A stretch of DNA of 25,116 bases from Bin125 sp026705025 (lineage in GTDB: Bacteria > Chloroflexota > Dehalococcoidia > Bin125). Below are positions 16,863 to 23,181 of the stretch, one piece after another (position 1 is the first letter of the stretch; every line of letters begins with the position of its first letter). Location: contig JAPPBN010000048.1 of NCBI GenBank assembly GCA_026705025.1, positions 1 through 25,116 on the forward strand, read 5' to 3'. Below the pieces are notes generated by a model. The model ran no database searches. It worked only from the letters and a program-made list of their open reading frames with translations, and had not been told where the DNA came from. Position numbers and translations under genes: made by a program.

Positions 16863-17444
16863 AGGGCCTCCCCAGATGCAGCCTGCCGCAAGCACGCGGC
16901 ACCGCGGCTCAGTCTACCAGCACCTCGTCTGGCGACCTGCCCCGCTCGTTCCCGACAACCGGGTTAGCGGCATCGCGACGATCGCTTGTTCATCTTCCAC
17001 CGAACCCCTGCGAAGCGTGCAATAGACGCTGCAGACAATTCGGCCTTTCGGAGGGAAAATTCGGGGATCGCGGCAGGATCTCCCGTCTCAGGCTGAGGAT
17101 CGTGCGTTGCAGTGTCCGGATTTGTCCAGATTTGTCCAGATCTGGCTCGGTTTCGTCAGCGTTCGTCCAGGGGAATCCACTCCATTCCATGACTCTGCAG
17201 ATTCCGGGCAGGATGTTGTCGGAGCAGACGGTTGAGCTCGGACTCCGAACGCTCGAATGTTCTGATCGTATCCCGGTTCCGCTCCAGTACAGAGCGAGGC
17301 AAGCTTGCCGGAGGCATGACTGCGTGAGCGGGAAGGGCGCGAAGGGCCTGGGCTCAGAGTCGTGGTAAGTAGAATTCGCATCGGCCGCGTCTCACTGGGG
17401 CGCGGCACGGACCGACCGACTCGAGACTGGCAAATGGAGCCGCT
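16863..17444. other. 582-bp gene-free region between divergent nuoG and the M34-like protease gene
   Basis: I see no supportable coding sequence; the short open frames differ in composition from real neighbours and have no starts with ribosome sites. It contains the decamer repeat element at about 17098-17180 and a possible -10 hexamer TAGAAT (17370-17375) ahead of the protease gene. No tRNA, riboswitch or attachment site is recognisable. Confidence 0.5.
17098..17180. repeat. Dispersed intergenic element, copy A, with 10-bp direct repeats
   Basis: The core is GTGTCCGG (17112-17119) followed by two exact copies of ATTTGTCCAG (17120-17129, 17130-17139) and then ATCTGG. The core plus flanks (GATCGT on the left, GCGTTCGTCCA on the right) match copy B at 24459-24570. 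Read on the minus strand it lies about 250 bp upstream of nuoG. The 10-bp period equals roughly one DNA helical turn. Confidence 0.75.
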
Positions 17445-19373
17445 GTGATAGGCCAACATCGGCTCTTGCGGCTCACGATCATCTGCTCGGCCTTGCTCGG
17501 CTCGCTGCTGCTGAGCCAGAGCGTGCTCGCCGAACCGGAGCCGCCGAAGAACCTGCGAACACTGCAGCCGGGGGACAATCTCGTTGGCTGGGTTGGGTTT
17601 CCTGCGTCGACGCAGCATGTGTTCGATCAGATTCCTGCGGCGGAACTGATTTACTCCTGGGACGCGGAGTCTTCCCAGTACCGATTTGCCGCTCGCGGCT
17701 TTGACGCAACGCTGCCCGTGCTGGAGCCCGGGATGGGTCTGATCGTTCGCATCGCCGGCGACGCTCCGGTGGAGTGGCTTCAGCCGACTGTCGCCGATGG
17801 TGAGTGGGTCGGATTGAAGTCCGGGCCGAACCTCGTCGCCTGGACCGGACCCAGCGGAACCCCGATCGATCTGGCGCTCCGGTCCGTCGGCGATTCATTC
17901 ACGCACGCCCTCTACTCCACGCCGGAGAGCGGGGAATTGCGGAAGCATCAGCCGGATTCGAAGGCAAGCGTTGGCCATTCGCATCAGTTGCGACGAGGCG
18001 ACGCTCTCTGGGTGTTCAGCACGACAGAGACAAACTGGCTGCAGCCAAGCGGCGATCGCGCGCTCCATCTGCTCGGTCCGCCGCCTGACCACGTCCGTTG
18101 GTACGCCTCGTTCGACAAGTACCTCGACGCCGACGGCATCGCGGTCATCGCCACCGACAACGTCGCCGACGAAGCGCTCTTCCGCGCCGCCGCCATCCTC
18201 GACGACATGTTGGTCAACCGGCCCGACATCCGCGAGACCCTCATCCGTCACCGGGTCCACGTTGTAGTTGTCGGTCGCGAGGAACAGACCTTCGACCTGA
18301 CGCCGTACCGGCAGTATCAGGACATCGTCAAGCTCGAACCCCACGGGCCAGGAGGTCCTCGCGGGCTCGGGCCGAACCAGTTCACGCCGGCCTTGGTACC
18401 CGAGGAAAACGTGCTCTGCCTTAGCGGTAGGTCCTGGGGTTACGACATCGTGATCCACGAATACGCCCACGCAATCGACTACGCCCTGAGTCGCGGAACC
18501 TCAAGCGGCAACTTCAGCAGTTCGCTCGGCCGCGCCTACCGATCGGGAATGGACTCCGGCCTCTGGGATGGCTCGTATGGCGCGACGAACACGGCCGAAT
18601 TCTGGGCCGAAGCGGTCGGCGCATGGATCGGCACCGGCCAGTCATTCGATATGCCCTTCAAGAACCGTCTCCATCTGGAGGAGCACAGCCCGCCCATCGC
18701 GAAGCTGATCACCGACACCCTCGGCGACTTCCAGGTCGATTCCACCTGCCACTCAGCGCAATCGCCGGCGCAAGGCGCAACGCGAAATCACGTGGTAAGC
18801 GGTCAGATCATCGATCATCTCGGCCAACCGCTACCTGGCGCATTGGTCTGGTTGCGCCAGACATCCGGCGCTCGCGCCGCCAGATTGTCTTTGTCATGGC
18901 CGGACGGCGGCTACAGCCTCTTTGTGGAACCGCACGAGTACTCCCTGGCGCTTTCCATCGACGGTTGCCAGGTCACAAGCGCCAGCGCTCCGCGAGCTCC
19001 CGACGACCTTTCCTCCGGTCGATTCTCCGTTAGCGATCAGGATGTCAGCCTGGACATTCAGCTCGTCGAACCGTTCTGCACCATCGCCGCGTCGGGCGTG
19101 CTCCGTGACGCCAATGGCAGAGCAGTAGACGCCTACGACATCTCGGTGGAAGGTGAGTCGGGCAGGTCGCAAACTCAACCCTCGGAAGACGGCAAGTTCG
19201 CCATCCGGTTTCCCGACGACGGGGCGTACGCGCTTCGCATCAGATATGGGGAATGCGACTACTTCTATGACGGCGCGGCTCTCGTCCACGGTCCAAGCGC
19301 CGGTCTCCAGTTCAATGCGCGCGAGCTGGCTGCTGCCGAGTTGAACCTCCGGCTGCCGCGGGGCGGCTGCTGA
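17445..19373 (+). CDS. Secreted M34-like (lethal factor/PPEP fold) zinc metalloprotease
   Basis: The protein is 642 residues from GTG 17445, set by GGAG (17436-17439) 5 nt upstream. Residues 1-29 are a signal peptide ending VLA. Two related domains of about 80 residues follow (about 38-115 and 118-205), each with a PGxNLVxWxG opening and an LxxGxxLxV...WLQP closing. The catalytic region has HEYAHAID (His338, Glu339, His342), then Tyr378, Glu385 and Glu389 in YGATNTAEFWAEA. The Tyr-to-Glu distance of 7, the E-x3-E pair and the 43-residue gap from the second His match the gluzincin arrangement of anthrax lethal factor and the Pro-Pro endopeptidases. Two C-terminal beta-sandwich domains (about 446-545 and 548-640; GQPLPGALVWL and NGRAVDAYDISV) resemble carboxypeptidase regulatory/CNA-B repeats. 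It is probably an extracellular or surface protease; the substrate is unknown. It is transcribed against the nuo genes on either side. Confidence 0.85.
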   Translation: MIGQHRLLRLTIICSALLGSLLLSQSVLAEPEPPKNLRTLQPGDNLVGWVGFPASTQHVFDQIPAAELIYSWDAESSQYRFAARGFDATLPVLEPGMGLIVRIAGDAPVEWLQPTVADGEWVGLKSGPNLVAWTGPSGTPIDLALRSVGDSFTHALYSTPESGELRKHQPDSKASVGHSHQLRRGDALWVFSTTETNWLQPSGDRALHLLGPPPDHVRWYASFDKYLDADGIAVIATDNVADEALFRAAAILDDMLVNRPDIRETLIRHRVHVVVVGREEQTFDLTPYRQYQDIVKLEPHGPGGPRGLGPNQFTPALVPEENVLCLSGRSWGYDIVIHEYAHAIDYALSRGTSSGNFSSSLGRAYRSGMDSGLWDGSYGATNTAEFWAEAVGAWIGTGQSFDMPFKNRLHLEEHSPPIAKLITDTLGDFQVDSTCHSAQSPAQGATRNHVVSGQIIDHLGQPLPGALVWLRQTSGARAARLSLSWPDGGYSLFVEPHEYSLALSIDGCQVTSASAPRAPDDLSSGRFSVSDQDVSLDIQLVEPFCTIAASGVLRDANGRAVDAYDISVEGESGRSQTQPSEDGKFAIRFPDDGAYALRIRYGECDYFYDGAALVHGPSAGLQFNARELAAAELNLRLPRGGC

Positions 19374-19382
19374 GGGGACAGT

Positions 19383-19438
19383 CTCAGGGACACTGAGCAA
19401 TGACCACGGCCGGCCCGATTCACACAGTCGAATCGGCC
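19383..19438. terminator. Possible bidirectional hairpin between convergent protease and nuoI genes
   Basis: Two inverted repeats lie between the stops: CTCAG, 5-nt loop, CTGAG (19383-19397), and a stronger stem GGCCCGATTC (19412-19421), 8-nt loop, GAATCGGCC (19430-19438) with one bulged C. Neither has a good T tract, so a Rho-independent role is tentative. Confidence 0.4.
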
Positions 19439-19451
19439 TTCGCACCAATGG

Positions 19452-19937
19452 TTAGTGGTGCTGCCGGCGCTCCTCGGGATGGACCGTCTGCTGGACCGCC
19501 TGCTGGCCATTCGGATATACCCAGTCGTGCTGCTCGAGGTACTCGTTGGCCAGCTCGATCAGGTCGTCCTTGTCCTTGTACAGACGATTCGGATTCGTCA
19601 CCACATTTGTGTACGAGCCGCCGACCTGGATCGCCTCATAGGGGCAGGCCTCGGCGCAGAGTCCGCAGTACATGCAGAGGCGGAAGTCGATTTCGTAGCG
19701 ATTGACCAGGAATGAGCCATCCTCGCGAGGCTCGGTGTCGACCAGGATGCAGCCGTCGGGACAGCTCTGGGCGCAGGTCGAGCAGCCGGTGCAGCGCTCA
19801 ACGAACCAGACGAGGTTGGTCCGCGCGCGCGGCGGGATGTCGCGCTCCTGCTCGGGGAACTCAACCGTGACCGGTTCCTTGCGCACGTGCTTGACCACGG
19901 TCATCAGTCCCTTGGCGATGCCCTTACCGAAGACCAT
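19452..19937 (-). CDS. nuoI: NADH-quinone oxidoreductase subunit I (2x[4Fe-4S])
   Basis: The protein is 161 residues. The N-terminal FGKGIAKGLMTVVKHV is the amphipathic anchor helix typical of NuoI. The two ferredoxin motifs, CTGCSTCAQSCPDG and CMYCGLCAEACPYEAI, carry the N6a and N6b clusters that pass electrons towards NuoB. AAGGAA lies 8 nt before the ATG. It starts 37 nt after the nuoB stop, so the two are co-transcribed, nuoB first. The usual order nuoH-nuoI-nuoJ is not kept; no membrane subunit is adjacent. The C-terminus is Gln/His-rich (QQAVQQTVHPEERRQHH). Confidence 0.95.
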   Translation of the reverse strand: MVFGKGIAKGLMTVVKHVRKEPVTVEFPEQERDIPPRARTNLVWFVERCTGCSTCAQSCPDGCILVDTEPREDGSFLVNRYEIDFRLCMYCGLCAEACPYEAIQVGGSYTNVVTNPNRLYKDKDDLIELANEYLEQHDWVYPNGQQAVQQTVHPEERRQHH

Positions 19938-19974
19938 GTGCCAGTTCCTTCTAGCGCTCCCCTGCCGTGGCAGG

Positions 19975-20682
19975 CTAGCGGCTGGTGAAGAAGTTCTCGT
20001 CGTGCGGCAGCGCGCCGGTCCACTTGTCGCGCGGCTGACCGTCGGCGGTCAGGTACGGCGGGAACAGCGATTCCAGCTCCTGCCGAATCGGGTCACCCTC
20101 CGGCAGCATCCGCGAGAAGTCGCCTGTCGGCTCCGGGCGCCGCTTGCGATGGCCGTTCGCGTGCTCTTCATCAATCACCTGCTGCAGCAGCATGAGACCG
20201 GCGAGCAGCGACTCCGGGCGAGGCGGGCAACCAGGCACGTACACGTCGACCGGAACGATGTTGTTGACGCCCGGCAGCGTCGAGTAGCCGTGCGCGAACG
20301 GTCCGCCGATGTTCGAGCAGGAACCCATCGAGATCACCCACTTGGGCTCGGCCATCTGTAGGTAGATGCGCCGAACCGGAGGCGCCATCTTCCAAGTCAC
20401 CGTGCCGGCCACGATCATCAGGTCGGCCTGCCGTGGGGACGCGCGAAAGACCTCGGCGCCGAAGCGGGCCAGGTCGTATCGGGCGTTGGCGGTTGCGATC
20501 ATCTCAATCGCGCAGCAGGCCAATCCGAACATCGCCGGCCACAGTGATGACCGCCGGGCCCAGCCAAAGACCTTGTCCACTGTTGAGACGAGGAGTTGAG
20601 AGCGAAGCTCGTCCTCAACATCCGTCACCGGGTCAAGCAAGGGGATCGGAGCCCCCCCAGTGTCAATCGTCGGAGAAACCAT
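19975..20682 (-). CDS. nuoB: NADH-quinone oxidoreductase subunit B (cluster N2)
   Basis: The protein is 235 residues from ATG 20682, preferred because GGAG lies 5 nt upstream; an in-frame GTG at 20697 adds five residues. The N2 [4Fe-4S] ligands are present: the tandem Cys56-Cys57 (GLACCAIEM), Cys122 (MGSCSNIGG) and Cys152 (VPGCPPRPE). It forms the quinone-proximal part of the complex I peripheral arm. The C-terminal extension of about 70 residues beyond the PPRPE helix (GHRKRRPEPTGDFSRM... DENFFTSR) is longer than in E. coli but similar tails occur in other phyla. It is the first gene of a nuoB-nuoI pair; nuoA, C, D and the membrane subunits are absent from the window. Confidence 0.95.
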   Translation of the reverse strand: MVSPTIDTGGAPIPLLDPVTDVEDELRSQLLVSTVDKVFGWARRSSLWPAMFGLACCAIEMIATANARYDLARFGAEVFRASPRQADLMIVAGTVTWKMAPPVRRIYLQMAEPKWVISMGSCSNIGGPFAHGYSTLPGVNNIVPVDVYVPGCPPRPESLLAGLMLLQQVIDEEHANGHRKRRPEPTGDFSRMLPEGDPIRQELESLFPPYLTADGQPRDKWTGALPHDENFFTSR

Positions 20683-20708
20683 CCCAACTCCATTCACCCA
20701 TCCGAGTC

Positions 20709-20714
20709 AGGATA
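20709..20714 (-). promoter_or_regulatory. Possible -10 hexamer for nuoB-nuoI
   Basis: TATCCT on the minus strand would start transcription near 20701, giving a leader of about 20 nt that contains the GGAG used by ATG 20682. An out-of-frame ATG (20701) begins 7 nt after the hexamer and opens a 12-codon frame overlapping the nuoB start. Confidence 0.35.
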
Positions 20715-20814
20715 CACGAGGGTCGTTGTTGCCCTCTCGCCTTTCCATCTCTCGTCCCTCCCGGCGTACCACACGCCTACGGAGGCCAAGCACCGCAAGT
20801 TGAGCTCGGTTGTC

Positions 20815-20844
20815 TTGGAGATATCGGTATGAATCAACTACTAT
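20815..20844 (+). promoter_or_regulatory. Putative promoter of the small coiled-coil protein gene
   Basis: TTGGAG (20815-20820), an 18-bp spacer and TACTAT (20839-20844) form a plausible -35/-10 pair. A start near 20851 leaves room for the GGAGGA at 20858-20863 before the ATG at 20868. Confidence 0.45.
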
Positions 20845-20867
20845 GGCGTTCACGTGCGGAGGACGTC

Positions 20868-21125
20868 ATGGTCACGAGCGACCAATCAGGTGGTCGAGAA
20901 GAACAATTCGGTTTGCGGGACGCATTTGCCCAGCTCAATCGTCGGTTTGACGACATCAACGGGCGAATCAACGACGTCAACGGCCGAATCAACGATGTCA
21001 ACGAACGAATTGGCGATCTCCGCGCAGATATGGATGCCCGATTTCGTCTCCTGATGTGGGGAATTGCACTGGGGTTCGCGTCGGTCCTGGCAGTCATGGG
21101 CGCACTCCTCCCACGAGGAGCGTGA
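20868..21125 (+). CDS. Small coiled-coil, C-tail-anchored membrane protein
   Basis: The protein is 85 residues from ATG 20868, chosen for the strong GGAGGA 4 nt upstream and the promoter just before it; an in-frame ATG at 20829 would lie inside that promoter. The first 20 residues are polar. Residues about 29-49 contain three near-identical heptads (DINGRIN, DVNGRIN, DVNERIG) encoded by a 21-bp tandem repeat, then a charged stretch, then one transmembrane segment (about 60-80, LLMWGIALGFASVLAVMGAL) close to the end. No enzymatic motif is seen. It resembles many short bacterial heptad-plus-TM proteins of unknown role and is similar in plan to the 60-residue protein at 24606-24788. It may form a parallel bundle at the membrane. 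Confidence 0.75.
   Translation: MVTSDQSGGREEQFGLRDAFAQLNRRFDDINGRINDVNGRINDVNERIGDLRADMDARFRLLMWGIALGFASVLAVMGALLPRGA
20952..21014 (+). repeat. 21-bp tandem repeat (3 units) inside a coiled-coil gene
   Basis: Three 21-bp units (20952-20972, 20973-20993, 20994-21014) each encode one heptad. Units 1 and 2 differ by two bases; unit 3 is more diverged. The repeat is in frame and could expand or contract by slippage without frameshift. Confidence 0.85.
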
Positions 21126-21211
21126 CTGGCCCCTATTGGCGACGCTAGCCCGCCGTTGGTCCACTGTCACACACCGCAAGATCCGATCGCCCGACAAAGG
21201 CTCGAGGAACG

Positions 21212-22003
21212 TTACTCCCTCCGACCCCACAACAGCAGCCGCTTGAACGGGTAGAGGAACGGGCACTCGTCCGGCAGTTCTGACAGCAACCGTTGCCGAT
21301 AGTCCGACAGGAACGCTTCGTAGTCCTCTACTGCCATCCGGTCTCGGTAGCCTGTCAACAGCGAGCCTTTGACCCACTCGATCACATCTTCCGGCCCCGG
21401 CAGGCGATGCAGGTAGACCTGCATGCGCACATGTTGTTCGGCGAAGCCAAGCCGCGCCAGCTGCTCGGCGTACCATTCCGCCGACTCAATCGAGTGCCGA
21501 TAGACGAATCCGCCCAGCGCTTCGGCGTGCGGCGACTGCTTTGCCACTTCGCGAGCCACCGCGTGCGACGGATGGTCCTCGTTCGCAGGCATCTGCACTG
21601 CCAACTGTCCACCCGGCTTCAGCGTCGACGCCAGGCGAGGAAACAGCGAGGCGTGGTCCGGGACCCACTGAATCGACGCGTTCGCAAACACCACGTCCAG
21701 TCCGCCGCTATCCAGCCCGGTGAAATCGGTGATGTCGCCGCGTTGGAATCGCACTCCGCCGCCCGCGTGCTGCGCGCTCTGCTCCAGCATCGCCTCGGAT
21801 CGATCGATGCCGATCGTCTCCGCTGCCTGCATCCGTTCGTGCAGCACCCTGGTCAACACTCCGGTCCCGCAGCCCAGGTCAAAGACGCGTCCGCCGGGTA
21901 CCGGCTCTACCAGCTCCAGCAGGTCGTAGAACGGCTGCTCGCGCTCCGCTGTGAAGCGGGCGTACTGGTCGGGCTGCCATTCGTCGCGTCCGGAAGTGGT
22001 CAC
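21212..22003 (-). CDS. tam: Trans-aconitate 2-methyltransferase-like SAM methyltransferase
   Basis: The protein is 263 residues from GTG 22003. The opening WQPDQYARFTAEREQPFYDL and the SAM-binding motif VFDLGCGTGVLTRVL, then IGIDRSEAML and VFANASIQWVPDH, are characteristic of trans-aconitate methyltransferase, as is the C-terminal YPFKRLLLWGRR ending. The enzyme esterifies trans-aconitate, a spontaneous inhibitor of the TCA cycle enzyme aconitase. Other small acids are possible substrates. The GTG is preceded by TAGGCT at 7 nt and no ribosome site. It is divergent from the AlkZ-like gene with 41 bp between start codons. Confidence 0.85.
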   Translation of the reverse strand: MTTSGRDEWQPDQYARFTAEREQPFYDLLELVEPVPGGRVFDLGCGTGVLTRVLHERMQAAETIGIDRSEAMLEQSAQHAGGGVRFQRGDITDFTGLDSGGLDVVFANASIQWVPDHASLFPRLASTLKPGGQLAVQMPANEDHPSHAVAREVAKQSPHAEALGGFVYRHSIESAEWYAEQLARLGFAEQHVRMQVYLHRLPGPEDVIEWVKGSLLTGYRDRMAVEDYEAFLSDYRQRLLSELPDECPFLYPFKRLLLWGRRE

Positions 22004-22010
22004 GACCGTG

Positions 22011-22037
22011 AGCCTAGCAATTCAGCCCACCTAGGCT
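22011..22037. promoter_or_regulatory. Divergent promoter pair on a perfect 7-bp inverted repeat
   Basis: AGCCTAG (22011-22017) and CTAGGCT (22031-22037) are exact reverse complements 13 bp apart. Each arm supplies a TAGGCT hexamer, 7 nt before GTG 22003 (minus) and 7 nt before ATG 22045 (plus). Arm centres are 20 bp apart, about two helical turns. Confidence 0.5.
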
Positions 22038-22044
22038 GATGCCC

Positions 22045-23169
22045 ATGCCCGCCGAACTAACACTCACCCGCCGCGACGCTCATCGCCTGCGACTCCACGC
22101 CCAGCAGTTGGGCGCCCGGCGCGGCGATAGCGTCGCGGGAACAGTCCGAGCGGCAGCCGCCATTCAGGCTCAGGACCGGCTCGGAGAACAACTCGGCGTC
22201 GGCGTCCGAGCGGCGGGGTTGACCGCAGCCCAGGTTGACCATGCGCGTCAGGTTGAGCGTTCAGTCGTCCGCAACTGGCTGATGCGCGGCACCCTGCATC
22301 TTGTCCCATCCGAGGATCTCCGCTGGATGCTCGGCCTTCTGGGAGAAGCCATGGACGCCAAAGCGCTCAAGCGCCGCGCCGATCTCGGCATCTCCGAAGA
22401 CGACCACGGCAAGGCGCTCAGGTTTCTGCGCGAGGAACTCGCGTTGAAAGGACCGATGACCCGAGCCGAGATCGGCGACGCCTTTCGTTCGGCGGGCTTG
22501 CCGTCGGACGGTCAGGCGACCCCGCACCTGTTACGCAGCACGTCGTTGCTGGGCGTCAGCTGCTTCGGTCCCGAACGTAACGGCGACACGACCCACGTCC
22601 TGATCGAAGACTGGCTGCCCCAGGCCGACCCACCACCAGACCCCGCCGCCGAACTCGCCCGACGCTACTTCAGTGCCTACGGCCCCGCGACTCAGTCGGA
22701 CTTCCGCTGGTGGTCCGGTCTGCCCGCAGCCGACGCTCGCCGATTCCTGCAGGCCGCCCTGGATGACCTGACAGAAGTGGACGTCGACGGCCAGCCAATG
22801 TGGATGTCACAGGACGGGGCGGACCGGATTGGTGAAGTGCTGGACGGTCGGCAGGACGTCCTGAGAACGCTGGGACCGTTCGATCCGTACATCGTTGGAT
22901 ACGCCAGGCGAGACCTCGAGGTCCCCGACCATCTTCTCAAGCGAGTGAACGCCGGTGGCGGCATGCTGCGCCCATGCGTCCTCATCGATGGTCGTCTCGT
23001 TGCTACCTGGGATCGCCGCCGTCGGGCCCGCGGACTGACCGTCAGGGTCACTTGCTTCGAGGAACTGACCGACGACGCTCAGGCCCAACTCGAGGCCGAG
23101 TTCTCGGAATTGGGACGATTCCTCGAAACCGAGATCAACTGGTCTCTGGAACTCGAGACTTCCGCGTGA
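22045..23169 (+). CDS. AlkZ/YcaQ-like winged-helix (HTH_42) protein, possible DNA glycosylase
   Basis: The protein is 374 residues from ATG 22045; ATG 22039 adds two residues but sits directly on the -10 hexamer. The HTH_42 family hallmarks are present: LTRRDAHRLRLHAQQL, AAIQAQD, VVRNWLMRGTLHLVPSEDLRWML, GPMTRAEIGDAF, RRYFSAYGPATQSDFRWWSGL and a C-terminal beta region with FDPYIVGYARRD. The Gln41-Ala-Gln43 motif matches the QxQ signature of AlkZ glycosylases, which unhook interstrand crosslinks, whereas AlkX has QxD. Many family members annotated only as 'winged helix DNA-binding domain-containing' share this plan. It converges with the cysteine desulfurase gene with 12 bp between stops. Confidence 0.82.
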   Translation: MPAELTLTRRDAHRLRLHAQQLGARRGDSVAGTVRAAAAIQAQDRLGEQLGVGVRAAGLTAAQVDHARQVERSVVRNWLMRGTLHLVPSEDLRWMLGLLGEAMDAKALKRRADLGISEDDHGKALRFLREELALKGPMTRAEIGDAFRSAGLPSDGQATPHLLRSTSLLGVSCFGPERNGDTTHVLIEDWLPQADPPPDPAAELARRYFSAYGPATQSDFRWWSGLPAADARRFLQAALDDLTEVDVDGQPMWMSQDGADRIGEVLDGRQDVLRTLGPFDPYIVGYARRDLEVPDHLLKRVNAGGGMLRPCVLIDGRLVATWDRRRRARGLTVRVTCFEELTDDAQAQLEAEFSELGRFLETEINWSLELETSA

Positions 23170-23181
23170 TTGCAGCGGACC

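Noticed and set aside
15801..16967. A 388-codon open frame antisense to nuoG
   Set aside because: The nuoG frame has all expected Cys ligands; the antisense product is Arg/Val/His-rich with no family resemblance.
16896..17100. Possible T-box or tRNA-like structure upstream of nuoG
   Set aside because: A GGTGCCGCG stretch resembles the T-box GGTACCGCG only partly, no specifier stem or terminator follows, and no tRNA cloverleaf can be drawn.
17088..17618. Open frames on both strands across the gene-free region beside copy A
   Set aside because: They run through the decamer repeat, whose 10-bp period keeps several frames open, and they overlap the protease gene start; no ribosome site supports them.
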